Shown here: positions 1 through 11,643 of the stretch, one piece after another
Position numbering within the stretch: the first letter of the stretch is position 1
Layout of the letters: every line of letters begins with the position of its first letter
Assembly (NCBI GenBank): GCA_013368315.1
Contig: JAACJM010000210.1
Location: forward strand, 84,137-148,136
Direction of reading: 5' to 3'
DNA from: Tetrapyrgos nigripes
Lineage: Eukaryota; Basidiomycota; Agaricomycetes; Agaricales; Campanellaceae
DNA: 64,000 bases
The notes under the pieces: generated by a model
What the model saw: only the letters and a program-made list of their open reading frames with translations
Databases searched by the model: none
Told to the model about the DNA's origin: nothing
Made by a program: the position numbers and the translations under genes

Positions 1-1716
1 TTCTCATTGTAGTTGGCAACTGCATGAATCAGAATGCCCAGTTGTCAGACGCATCTTTTACATAAAGGTACACACACTATAGTGAACCTTCATCACCTCA
101 CTTCTCCCTACACCACCTATGTCTTAAACAGGCTCAGAACCAACCTCAACAACTTCGAAGAAATGTGAACAGACCCTCAAAAGGGCAAGGGAATATAGAA
201 AAAGGTACACTTTGCATTTAATTTATTCTAAATGGTGGATTAAACAGCTTTCTGTTCTTAGAAACTCCCAAAGAATCAACCAAAAGCTTAAAGAATGTAG
301 AGAGCAGCAGAAGAGGACCCAAACAGCTGAAGAGTTAGAAATAGCCAGACATAAGAGCTGAGAAAGTTCTGCAAAATACTACTGGAGGTGAGTACCACTT
401 CAATTTGTTCTCTACTTGCTCACTTTGTCACAACTAATTCTTTGAAAACTCAGTCAAAACCAAACCAAAATTCTCTATGGCAACTCCAACTGCCAAATGG
501 ATCAACACATAGAGAAATTTGGGTACAACCATTTCTGACAGAACTTTCAATTTTGGGATACCTGCAATCAACTAGGTGTAAATATCAAGGCCACACATCC
601 TTTGGCTGAGGCATTTAGGGCTGAGAGAGAGACAGAATAGATGGCAGGGTGTGACAGCTTTAGCAAAAGTTCTCTTCTTTATATGTAACCACTTTGTCAC
701 TACTCTCCTCCACCTTGCTTCACTATGATATGTAAATATATGCCAGAGGAAAGATATATAGACCACTGGGCTGAATCATGGTTTTTTTTCTCATTTTCAC
801 CAGTCAGGTAGCTTAATGGGTTTGATTCAACAGAAGTCACTAGTCACTTTTGCAAAAGTAAGTTTAAATAGTGGTTATGGTAAGTTGCCTTCTCCTATTC
901 TGCAACAGCTTTTTTCACTCTTCCAAAATGGTAATGTAACTTAATGGTAAAGTGCATCAGCCAAGCTGATGACTCATTATTTTTGTCCAAAACCATGATG
1001 TCCAGCTCAACATCTCTGGCCTCTACATGGTGAGTACTCACTGTCTTCTTTGACACTGACATACTCTGTGCACAGATTGTGGATTCTCTCTTGACTCAAC
1101 GAGGTTTTTTGCTTTCTTCGAGAACTTTTGCAAAGGTTGAATGTTTCATATGGTGTGCAACACTCTGACGACGTCCAGCTCAATGTCTCCAGCCTCTACC
1201 TCATATCTCATGGTGAGTACTCACATACTCTGTGCACAGATTGTGGATTCTCCCTTGACTCAACAAGGTTTTTTGCAAAGGTTGAATGTTTCATCATTTT
1301 TGTCTGAAACCACCACGTCCAGCTCAACATCCTTGTGGTGAGTACTCACATATTCTGTGCACAGATTATGGATTCTCCCTTGACTGAATGAGGTTTTTTT
1401 TTTCTTCACAAACTTTTGCAAAGGTTGAATGTTTTATGTGGCATGCGATATTCTGACACATGTTTGTTTTGATGAGAAATCTTCACTCCTCTCATTCGAC
1501 AAGTTCAACCTGGTCAGTCAAGATCAAGCTATCACAAACACATCCTATATTCCCTGCTCCCCACTCTATGATACCTCTATGAGTCCCTTGGGAAAGAGTG
1601 GACAGAATTTCACATACTATGTTATCTGGTAGGGTCCTAGTGCTGGAATATATGCTCACCAGTGAGTCACTACACCCTCCAACTTTACATCACTAATAAA
1701 TACTCTCTTTTATCAG
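1..1716 (+). other. Decayed exons and spacer upstream of an unknown gene
   Basis: No intact gene is visible. Two exon-like blocks on the plus strand are bounded by usable splice signals: 132-204 (acceptor AAACAG, donor AAAAAG/GTACAC) and 262 onward (acceptor TTCTTAG). They read as a Lys/Arg/Gln-rich, probably coiled-coil stretch (EYRKR, KECREQQKR, TAEELEIARHK), then an in-frame TGA follows. The rest is A/T-rich spacer with an imperfect triple repeat listed separately. This may be the 5' part of the gene fragment at 1727-2485, but the joining is not secure. Family unknown. Confidence 0.3.
1008..1435 (+). repeat. Three imperfect copies of a ~125-150 bp repeat
   Basis: Each copy runs from a TCCAGCTCAACATC-like start through GTGAGTACTCAC and a CTCTGTGCACAGATT block to a TTTGCAAAGGTTGAATG end. 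The 12-bp GTGAGTACTCAC (near 1030, 1213 and 1338) is a perfect palindrome that also contains a consensus splice donor. Copies differ by indels in the T-rich part. Probably intronic or intergenic tandem duplication. Confidence 0.6.
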
Positions 1717-1726
1717 GTGAATAGCG

Positions 1727-2485
1727 TTGGGGCATGCACAGAAGACCAACCAGCCAGTACCTAAAGGCTTCTATCAGCATGAGGAAGCAAAGATTATTGA
1801 CACCTGGAAGCATTACTGTCAACATCTCCACAGCCACAACAGTACCTTTGAGGCCTTCATCAACCCCTTCTCCACTCCTTCTGGAATGGTGAGCAGTTTT
1901 GTTGACATCAATGTTTCTTTTTCAACTGACAATTTTCTGAAGGCAGTCGCTGAAAGCACTCCCAGTCTGGTTCAATTGATGAACACAAGTGTGGCTCAGA
2001 TGTGAATGGATGACAGCATTGTCACGACTCCGTCCTCTTCCCCCACTAAGAGGGCTTTTGCTAAAGTCAGTCTCAAACCACCAGCAACTCCCACACATCA
2101 TGCACAGTACTATGCTGCGGCGTATGCCTATCAGCAAGCAGATATACGTTGGAATCTCACTACACAATTCAACTTGATCTGGAGCTCTCCCTTGACACAG
2201 ACTGCAAGAGACTTCCAACCTACCATTGACATCCTGCTGGCTGACGATGACAGCCAGGAGATAGATGTGAGCAATGATGCTGAGGATGGAGAGCAGGATG
2301 CAGAGGATGATGACCCTGGTTATGAAACAGACCAGGTAAATAGCAATGATGAGGATGAGAAGGGCCTAGAAGACCAGCCACAGGAAACCCAGGAGGAAGG
2401 AAAACTGGAGGGGGAGAAAGACATTATGGAGGGTGAGGACAATCTCACACTGAAGGAGATGATGACAGCCCTGGAAGACAGGTAG
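1727..2485 (+). pseudogene. Unknown gene fragment with acidic C-terminus, probably broken
   Basis: Two in-frame exons, 1727-1888 and 1943-2485, are joined by a 54-bp GT-AG intron. The reading frame has no good ATG at the front (it opens on TTG) and contains one in-frame TGA at 2003-2005, directly followed by an ATG at 2006. The downstream part (2006-2485, 159 aa) is therefore either a separate short ORF or the tail of a broken gene. Its N-terminal half is Ser/Thr/Pro-rich and its C-terminal half very acidic (runs such as EDGEQDAEDDD), with no transmembrane segment or recognisable catalytic motif. Family not recognised; it could be a transposon-associated protein. Confidence 0.35.
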
Positions 2486-2799
2486 CGGGTTTAGTACAGT
2501 CTACTTATCTTTTGATACTTTAGATAAAGCAGTCGCATATCTGTCATTTTGAATTGATTCCAAATTGTCTGAAGCGTTTGCAAAAGTGCCAGAAAAAATC
2601 ACCCCAGGCATTGTGCTGACATGCCGTGAGGTTTCCTCACTTAAATAATACCAGAATATTCATTTAATGACTAGCCAACTGAACATGTGCCATATATGGT
2701 AAGAGAAACATGACCAGAAAGGCCGCCACTGATGTACCAGGACTTTTGCAAATCTTGTGTGGAAGATGTGTCCATACTTTTGCAAATGTACTACAGCAT

Positions 2800-3752
2800 C
2801 TGATGGCCTGATTAGCACAAACGTGGTAGATTTGGGGTTCCTCCTCCTCTAGGGCTGGTCTAGGGGCACCTGTGTTTTCTGAGGGGCAGACTTGGTTGAT
2901 CCAGAATCTATGCCCTCTAGGATGGTATCTCCCTTTGGGGTAAGCCCAATGTTGGCAGCAACAAACTGATCCTGATTGGAGACGTCTTCTACTGATGGGA
3001 GTGGTGCCATAAGAATTTGTAGTCAGCCACTCATCCAGTCAATCTGCAGGGGAGTCCCAGAATGACATCTTCTCCACCTAAGTCTGTGACCAGAAAGTCT
3101 AGCCATGCCTCTTGTCGATCTGCTGTCATGGCTAATCAACAGAACTGATCTATATGCCCAGCTTGGTTAAGGGTCCCATCAATGTTGTGAAGGGGATAAG
3201 TTTGGATCTGGTGCTGTTGTACAAAAAATTGTTCCAGGAACAGACCTGTAGCTCCACTGTCAACCATTGCCACTACCACTGTTTCATTTCATCTTCCTCA
3301 GAGTTTCACACATATGGAAGTGAGAAGAAAGGGATTCTATTTTGGAAATACTGGATATGGTACTTGAGGGAATAGAATCATATGAGGAACAGTAAAACAT
3401 GTGGGTAGTTAAGGGAACAGACACCCATTTCAAAAACCCTGTTGGTTAGCAAGGGTTCAGCAATAGATTTTTGTAAGGCAGCAAGCACAGATGGAGATTC
3501 AGTGGAAGATGAGGCAGCAACAGTAGTAGTGGGGAAGGAAGCAGGGGCAGCAAGAGGTAGATTGTCAGGGGAGAGGCTAAAGAAATCACTGGCAGTGGCT
3601 GCAACACGTTGTCAAGGCTGGCCCATGTATCAGTCCTGACAGACAGAAGAGCAATGGCCCATCCTCTCACAGCAGTCACACTTGTCACACCCATGGTTTC
3701 CATCTCACTTCAAGTGATCTCTGGAGCCACAGCCATAGCAGCACCCTTGCAT
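2800..3752 (-). pseudogene. Ty3/gypsy gag-protease remnant (left piece)
   Basis: On the minus strand the sequence reads as the gag C-terminus and protease of an LTR retrotransposon. Two CCHC-type zinc knuckles are visible near 3640-3745: one beginning CYGCGSRDH, broken by a TGA and lacking its last Cys in place, and one reading CDCCERMGHCSSVC. Downstream is a retroviral-type aspartic protease with VDSGATG (around 3270) and the later LGGEDVILG loop. TGA codons interrupt the frame at several points, so it is dead. The reading frame continues on the far side of the palindromic element at 11585-11643. No LTR belonging to this copy is seen. Confidence 0.7.
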
Positions 3753-4412
3753 TCACTGGAGGCAAATCCCTGTAAATCAACTGCCATACAGGGGTATTAC
3801 AGTGACCTTACAACAAGTCATTCAATAAGTAATCCACCTTGTATTACAGAGGTATTACAGAGAGAAGAATTTTCCAGAGCAATGCTGTAAGACTGCTGTA
3901 AGACAAGTTGTATTACAGGGACATTTCAGAGGCCAAATCCCTGTAGATCCATTGCCCTACATAAGGATTACAGCAACCTTACACCAAGCCATTCAACAAG
4001 TATTCTGCCTTGGATTACAGAAGTATTACAGAGAGAAGAAATTTTGGGAGCAATGCTGTAAGACTGCTGTAAGACAAGTTGGATTACAGGAACATTTCAG
4101 AGTGACATGGTGTCACAGTAATACATTAGGTAATACAGCCAAGAAATACAGAAGTATTTCAGTGTGACAAAAATTCACAGTATATCTTCCAGTAATTCAA
4201 GTCTGTATTACAAAGGATTGACAACATTCAAGTATACAGTAAATCTACAGTGATGGCAAATGTTTTACAGGAGACTTACTGTGACATTTCAGTCACAGTA
4301 ATATTGGGGTAGGTCAGCCAGGATTACTGAAACATTACAACAAAAAGGAAAGAATATATCTGAAAAATTAAATGTATTGATGGAAAATATATAATGTCAC
4401 ATTTAGGTGACA
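3753..4412 (+). repeat. Left terminal inverted repeat of the satellite-cored element
   Basis: This 660-bp arm matches the reverse complement of 10925-11584 over its whole length with scattered substitutions. It contains an internal tandem duplication of about 170 bp (3761-3930 and 3931-4104) and many copies of ATTACAG or CTGTAAT. Short ORFs in it are not supported. Confidence 0.85.
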
Positions 4413-4444
4413 GTAAGAGGACTGGATGCTTGGAGACACTCTGC

Positions 4445-5408
4445 ATGTATCCCCCCAGACGCAACTTGCACACACCACAGTGGATGCAACCTGCATACAC
4501 CATGGATGCAACTTGCATGCACTCTGGACACAACTTGCGTGCACTCCAGACACAACTTGTGTACACTCCAGACACAACTGGTGTGCACTCCAGACACAAC
4601 TTGTGTACACTCCAGACACCACTGGTGTGCACTCCAGATGCAACTTGGGCACACTCTGGACACACTCTGGACACAACTTGTGCGCACTCTGGATGCAACC
4701 TGCGCGCACCCTGGATGCAACTTGCACACACTCTGGACGCAACCTGCACGCACCATGGACACAACTTGTGCGGACCCTGGACGCAACTTGCGTGCACTCT
4801 GGACACAACCTGCCTGTGGGCACTCTGGACGCAACCTGTGGGCACTCTGGATGCAACCTGCAGGCACTCTGGATGCAATCTGCAGGCAATCTGGATGCAA
4901 CCTGCGTGCACTCTGGACGCAACCTGCAACCTACATGCACTCTGGACGCAACCTGCATGCACTCTGGATGCAACCTGCGCGCACTCTGGAAGCAACCTGC
5001 ACGCACTCTGGATACAACCTGTACACACTCTGGACACAACCTGCACACACTCTGGACGCAACCTGCATGCACCATGGAGACAACTTGCACGCACTCTGGA
5101 TGCAACTTGCACACACTCTGGACGCAACTTGTGCGCACTCTGCTCTGGATGCAACCTGTGTGCACTCTGGATGCAACCTGCACGCACTGTGGACGTACTG
5201 TGGATGCAACCTGCACGCACTCTGGACGCACTCTGGATGCACTGAAGACGCAACCTGTGTGCACTCTGGACGCAACCTGCATGCACCCTGGACACAACCT
5301 GCGCGCACTCTGGACACAACCTGCATGCAACATGGACACAACTTGCATGCACTCTGGACACAACCACACAACCTGTGTGCACCATGGATCCACTCTGGAC
5401 ACACTCTG
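4445..5408. repeat. 22-bp satellite array, left block
   Basis: About 1 kb of tandem copies of a 22-bp unit with consensus close to CTCTGGACGCAACCTGCGTG plus CA. The unit is itself two related 11-mers, GCACTCTGGAC and GCAACCTGCGT. Substitutions are concentrated at the CG dinucleotides (CG, TG and CA variants). Long ORFs on both strands are a by-product of the stop-free repeat. Confidence 0.95.
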
Positions 5409-6270
5409 TTAAAAAAATCATTTACCAACTGTTCACAGTCCACTTTTCACAGTCCACTTTTCACGGTCTACTTTTCACGGCCCACTTTCAAAGTTTACTG
5501 ACTTTTGCAATTTCTGACTTTTGCCATATTTACGCTCTGCCACTTAGACCTTACTTGATACAAGAACAGGTGCTCAGACAGCATCAGACAGTTAATAAAC
5601 ATCTGATTGAGTTGTACATGCTGAAATATAACAAAAAGGAGAGAAAATGAAGCGAAGAAAATAGGAAGAACCAGATTATAGTTGCTATTATTCATGATAA
5701 CTCACAATTCTGCCAGTCTCACCTCATGTCTTTCTATTTGGTCAGAGACTGTTGCTAGCGAAGATGCAGCAAAGGAATACTTGAGTAAATACTGGAACTT
5801 GATTGGAACTTCAATAACTGCACTGAGGACCCACAAAGGGGTATCTTGAGTGCCCAGTCTTCCAGGCAGATGTTTCAAGGTTTCTGTATACAAGTTTGTT
5901 AGCCACAGAGCATTCCTGGTTCAGGAACTATGGAGGAGGAGTTGGATAAAGGTAAGAGCGACGACTCACAAGAGATGTGACATGGCAGCCAAAGCCAAGC
6001 CAGAGTGGCAGCATGTTGACATTTGACATCACATGTTATGCACATGGTCACGCGTCAGGGGAGACGCATCTACTTTCTATCACCCCAAACTCCCTTTTCG
6101 ACGGTTTAACAGAGTGGATTGCCTTAGAGATGTATTAAAAGGCCATGAAGGGCTGATTGAGAATATTATTCGTGGTTTGAAGTTAGAAAGTCGGTACACG
6201 AAAAGTGGTCAATGAAAAGTGGACCTTGAAAAATCGGTGGACTCTGAAAGGTCAGAAAATGATTTATTTA
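5409..6270. mobile_element. 862-bp hAT-like non-autonomous insert in the satellite
   Basis: This unique block interrupts the satellite. Its ends are inverted (TTAAAAAAATCATTT on the left; the right end read in reverse is TAAATAAATCATTT). Subterminal inverted copies of a 14-bp CAGTCCACTTTTCA motif lie just inside both ends. Flanks are ACACTCTG (5401-5408) and ACACTTTG (6271-6278), consistent with an 8-bp target duplication as in hAT elements, though the same word occurs naturally in the satellite. No transposase ORF is seen; the small ORFs inside are not supported. Confidence 0.6.
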
Positions 6271-9200
6271 ACACTTTGAACACCATAGGACGCAACCTGC
6301 GGGCACTCTGGACACAACCTGCATGCACTTTGGATGCAACTTGCGCGCACTCTGGAAGCAACCTGTGTGCACCGCACTCTGGACGCAACCTGCGCGCACC
6401 CTGGATGCAACCTGCCCACATCCTGGAGGCAACCTGCATGCACTCTGGACGCAACCTGCACACACTCTGGACACAACCTGCGTGCACCCTGGACACAACC
6501 TGCGTGCACCCTGGACACAACCTGCATGCACTCTGGATGCAACCTGCACACACTCTGGACACAACCTGGATGCACCATGGACACAACTTGCATGCACTCT
6601 GGACACAACCACACAACCTGCGCACACCATGGATGCACTCTGGACGCAACCTGGGCACGGTCTGGATGCAATTTGCACACACTCTGGACGCAACTTGCAC
6701 GCACTCTGGATGCAACCTGCGTGCACGCTGGATGCAACCTGCGTGCACCATGGACGCAACCTGCGCGCACCCTGGATGCAACCTGCATGTACCCTGGATG
6801 CAACCTGTGTGCACTCTGGACACACTCTGGATGCAACCTGCGTGCACCCTGCACGCAACCTGTGCGCACCCTGCATGCAACTTGCGTGCACTCTGGACGC
6901 AACCTGCATGTACTCTGGACACAACCTGCACACACCCTCGATGCAACCTGCGCACACCCTGGACTCAACCTGTGCGCACCCTGGACACAACCTGCATGCA
7001 CCCTGGATGCAACCTGCGCGCACTCTGGACGCACTCTGGACGCAACCTACACGCACCATGGACGCACTCTGGATGCAACCTGTGTGCACTCTGGACGCAA
7101 CCTGTGTGCACCCTGGACGCAACTTGCATGCAACTTTGTGCACCCTGGACTCAACCTGTGTGCACTCTGGATGCAACCTCCACACACACTGGACACAACT
7201 TGCGTGCACTCTGGAAACTTGTGCACACTCTGGATGCAACCTGCAGGCAGTCTGGATGCAACCTGCGTGCACTCTGGACACAACCTGTGCACACTCTGGA
7301 GGCAACCTGCATGCACTCTGGACACAACCTGCATGCACTCAGGACGCAACCTGTGTGCACTCTGGACGCGACAACCTGCACCCACTCTGGACACAACCTG
7401 CGCCCACTCTGGACGCAGCCTCCGTGCACTCTGGACCCAATCTGCATGCACTCTGGACGCAACCTCTGCGCACTCTGGACGTAACCTGTGTGCACTCTGG
7501 ACGCAACCTGTGTGCACCCTGGATGCAACCTGCACACACTCTCGATGCACTCTGGATGCAACCTGCGCGCACCCTGGACTCAACCTGCGTGCACCCTGAA
7601 CACAACCTGCACGCACTCTGGACGCAACCTGCATGCAACATAGACCCAACTTGCACGCACTCTGGACACAACCACACAACCTGTGTGCACCATGGATGCA
7701 CTCTGGATGCAACCTGTGTGCACTCTGGATGCAACCTGCACACACCCTGGACGCAACCTGCGCGCACCCTGGACTCAACCTGTGCGCACCCTGGACTCAA
7801 CCAGCGTGCACCCTGGACACAACCTGCGTGCACCCTGGATGCAATCTGCGCACACTCTGGACGCACTCTGGACGCACTCTGGACACAACCTGCACGCACT
7901 CTGGACACAACCTCTGCGCACTCTGGACACAACCTGCGCACACTCTGGACGCAACCTCCATGCACCCTGGATGCAACCTGTGTGCACTCTGGATGCAACC
8001 TGCATGCACTCTGGACACACTCTGGACGCAATCTGGATACAACCTGCACGCACCCTGGACTCAACCTGTGTGCACCCTGGACACCACCTGCACGCACTCT
8101 GGACACAACCTGCATGCACTCACTCTGGATGCAACCTGCACCCACTCTGGACACCACCTGCACGCACTCTGCACACAACCTGCATGCACTCTGGATGCAA
8201 CCTGCACACACCCTGGACTCAACCTGTGCACACCCTGGACGCACTCTGGATGCAACCTGCACCCACTCTGGACACAACCTCTGCGCACTCTGGACACAAC
8301 CTGTGCGCACTCTGGATGCAACCTCCATGCACTCTGGACGCAACCTCCATGCACTCTGGATGTAACCTGTGTGCACTCTGGATGCAACCTGCATGGACGC
8401 ACTCTGGACACAACCTGCATGCACTCTGGACACAACCTCTGCGCACTCTGGACACAACCTGCACACACTCTGGACGCAACCTCCACACACCCTGGATGCA
8501 ACCTGTGTGCACTCTGGATGCACTCTGGACGCACTCTGGATGCACCCTGGATGCACCCTGGACTCAACCTGTGTGCACCCTGGACACCACCTGCATGCAC
8601 TCTGGACACAACCTGCATGCAACATGGACACAACTTGCACGCACTCTGGATGCAACCTGCGCCCACTCTGGACGCCACCTGCACGCACTCTGCACACAAC
8701 CTGCGTGCACTCTGGATGCAACCTGCACACACCCTGGACGCAACCTGCGCGCACCCTGGACTCAACCTGCGCACACCCTGGACACAACCTGCGTGCACTC
8801 TGGACGCAACCTGTGTGCACTCTGGACGCAACCTGCACCCACTCTGGACGCAACCTCCGCGCACTCTGGACACAACCTGTGCGCACTCTGGACGCACTCT
8901 GGACGCAACCTGCACCCACTCTGGACGCAACCTCTGTGCACTCTGGACACAACCTGTGCGCACTCTGGATGCAACCTCCACGCACTCTAGACGCAACCTC
9001 CCTGCACTCTGGATGTAACCTGTGTGCACTCTGGACGCAACCTGTGTGCACCCTGGACGCAACCTGCATGCACTCTGGACGCACTCTGGACGCACTCTGG
9101 ACGCACTCTGGACGCACTCTGGATGCACTCTGGACACACTCTGGACACACTCTGGACATGCACCCTGGACTCAACCTGCATGCACCCTGGACACAACCTG

Positions 9201-10730
9201 CATGCACCATGGACACAACTTGCACGCACTCTGGACACAACCTGCATGCACCATGGACACAACTTGCACGCACTCTGGACACAACCACAACACCTGTGCA
9301 CACCATGGATGCACTCTGGACACACTCTGGACGCAACCTGCACGCACTCTGGACGCAACCTGCGCACACTCTGGACGCACCCTGGACGCAACCTGTGTGC
9401 ACTATGGATGCAACTTGTGTGCACTCTGGACGCAACCTCCACGCACTCTGGACGCAACCTGCACGCACTCTGGACGCAACCTGTGCCCACTCTGGATGCA
9501 ACCTGCGCCCACTCTGGACGCAACCTGCGTGCACTCTGGATGCAACCTGCGCCCACTCTGGACGCAACCTGCGTGCACTCTGGATGCAACCTGCGCGCAC
9601 TCTGGATGCAACCTGCGTGCACTCTGGACGCAACCTGCGTGCTCTCTGGACGCAACCTGCGTGCACTCTGGACGCAACCTGTGTGCACTCTGGACGCAAC
9701 CTGTGTGCACTCTGGACGCAACTTGCGTGCACTCTGGACGCAACCTGTGTGCACTCTGGACGCAACCTGTGCACACTCTGGATGCTACCTGCATGCACTC
9801 TGGACGCAACCTGGATGCAACCTGTGTGCACTCTGGACGCAACCTGTGCACACTCTGGATGCTACCTGCATGCACTCTGGACGCAACCTGGATGCAACCT
9901 GTGTGCACTCTGGACGCAACCTGCGTGCACTCTGGACGCAACCTCTGCGCACTCTGGACACAACCTCCACGCACACTGGACACAACCTGTGCGCACCCTG
10001 GATGCAACTTGCATGTAACTTGCTTGCACCCTGGACTCAACCTGTGTGCACTCTGGACACAACCTCCACGCACACTGGACGCAACCTGCGCGCACCCTGG
10101 ACGCAACTTGTGTGCACTCTGGATGCAACCTGTGTGCACTCTGGACGCAACCTGCACCCACTCTGGATGCAACCTCTGCGCACTCTGGACGCAACCTGCA
10201 CACACTCTGGACACAACTTGCGCGCACTCTGGACACAACTTCTGCACACTCTGGATACAATTTGCACACTCTCTGCATGCAACTTGCGTGCACTCTGGAT
10301 GCAACTTGCCTGTGTGCACCAAGGACACAACTTGCCTGCATGCACCATGGACGCAACAACTTGTGCGCACTCTGGACGCAACCTGCATGCACTCTGGACG
10401 CAACTTGCGTGTGCACTCTGGATGCAACCTGTGCGCACTCTGCTTTGGATGCAACCTGTGCGCACTCTGGACACAACCTGTGCACACTCTGGACACAACT
10501 TGTGCGCACTCTGCTCTGGACGCAACCTCTGCGCGCTCTGCTCTGGACACACTCTGGACGCCACCTGGCACATTCTGGACACAACTTGCATGCACTCTGG
10601 ATGCAACCTGTGCACACTCATGATGCAACTTGCACGCATTCTGGATGCAACCTCGATGCACCCTGGATGCAACCTGTGCACACTTTGAACGCCACCTGTG
10701 CACACTCCAGATGCACCTTGTGCGCTGTGG
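6271..10730. repeat. 22-bp satellite array, main block
   Basis: About 4.4 kb of the same 22-bp unit, roughly 200 copies, in the same orientation as the left block. Local runs of the 11-bp half-unit alone occur, for example GCACTCTGGAC repeated head to tail near 9070-9150. All six frames stay open for hundreds of codons because the unit has no stop and 22 is not a multiple of three. No coding claim is made. Confidence 0.95.
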
Positions 10731-10924
10731 TCTTGAGTGCACACAGGTTGCATCCAGAGTGCATGCAGGTTGTGTCCAGGGTGCATGCAGGTTATGTCCA
10801 GGGTGCATGCAGGTTATGTCCAGAGTGCATGCAGGTTGCATCCAGAGTGCACACAAGTTGTGTTTGGAGTACATGCAAGTTGTGTCCAGAGCGCGTGCTA
10901 GTTGTGTCCATGGTGCGCGCACGT
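10731..10924 (-). repeat. Inverted terminal segment of the 22-bp satellite
   Basis: At about 10735 the satellite flips orientation: units now read as GTGCATGCAGGTTGTGTCCA, the reverse complement of the main array. This short inverted run joins directly to the right terminal inverted repeat, so the inverted symmetry of the element extends about 190 bp into the satellite. Confidence 0.85.
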
Positions 10925-11584
10925 TGTCACCTAAATGTGACATTATATATTTTCCATCAATATGTTTAGTTTTGCAGATATATTCTTTCCTTTTTGTTGT
11001 AATGTTTCAGTAATCCTGGCTGACTTACCCCAATATTACTGTGACTGAACTGTCGCAGTCAGTCTTCTGTAAAACATTTGCCATCACTGTAGATTTACTG
11101 TTTACTTGAATGTTGTAAATCCTTTTTAATATGGACTTGAATTACTGGAATATATACTGTGACTTCTTGTCACACTGAAATACTTCTGTATTTCTTGGCT
11201 GTATTACCCAATGCATTACTGTGACACCATGTCACTCTGAAATGTTCCTGTAATCGAACTTGTCTTACAGCAGTCTTACAGCATTGCTCTGAAAATTTCT
11301 TCTTTCTGTAATACCTCTGTACTCCAAGGCAGATTACTTGTTGAATGGCTTGGTGTAAGGCTGCTGTAATACCTATGTAGGGCACTGGATTTACAGGGAT
11401 TTGCCCTCTGAATTGTCCCTGTAATACAACCTGTCTTATAGCAGTCTCACAGCATTGCTCTGAAAAATTCTTCTCTTTGTAATACATCTGTAATACAAGG
11501 TGGATTACTTATTGAATGACTTGTTGTAAGGTCACTGTAATACCTCTGTATGGCAGATGATTTACAGGGATTTGCCTCCAGTGA
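10925..11584 (-). repeat. Right terminal inverted repeat of the satellite-cored element
   Basis: Inverted copy of 3753-4412, beginning at the inner GGTGACA junction and ending TTTGCCTCCAGTGA. It carries the same internal 170-bp duplication. Confidence 0.85.
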
Positions 11585-11643
11585 TTGCCTTCTAGTAGTC
11601 TGCAAAAGTGCATTCATTGCCTTGGGGACGCTCAGTGTGGAAG
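11585..11643 (-). pseudogene. Ty3/gypsy gag remnant (right piece)
   Basis: This short stretch reads in minus-strand frame into the gag remnant at 3752 when the palindromic element is removed (TFADY, stop, KAMQGCCYGC). It ends where the LTR of the next retrotransposon begins at 11644. Confidence 0.5.

Larger units (their letters stand above)
3753..11584. mobile_element. Long-TIR, satellite-cored (foldback-like) element
   Basis: A 7,832-bp unit has ends that are inverted copies of each other: 3753-4412 and 10925-11584, both 660 bp, starting TCACTGGAGGCAAAT. Between them lie arrays of a 22-bp satellite and one nested insert; no transposase is encoded. It is inserted in the gag remnant, whose frame resumes on the other side. 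The flanks read TTGCAT on the left and TTGCCT on the right, so a short TTGC-type target duplication is possible but not certain. The architecture resembles Drosophila-type foldback elements; membership of a known superfamily cannot be decided here. Confidence 0.75.

Noticed and set aside
3952..4167. Small ORFs shared by both terminal inverted repeats (around 3952-4167 and 11170-11487)
   Set aside because: Their presence in both arms only reflects the inverted repeat; they are short, lack known motifs and are not preserved in the internal duplication.
4445..10730. Regular short repeats suggesting a CRISPR array
   Set aside because: Copies are head to tail with no unique spacers, the genome is eukaryotic, and no cas genes are present.
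4324..10969. Very long ORFs on both strands (up to 830 codons) with Cys-rich or His/Trp-rich repeats
   Set aside because: They are translations of a stop-free 22-bp satellite; all six frames are open at once and composition follows the repeat, so there is no evidence of coding.
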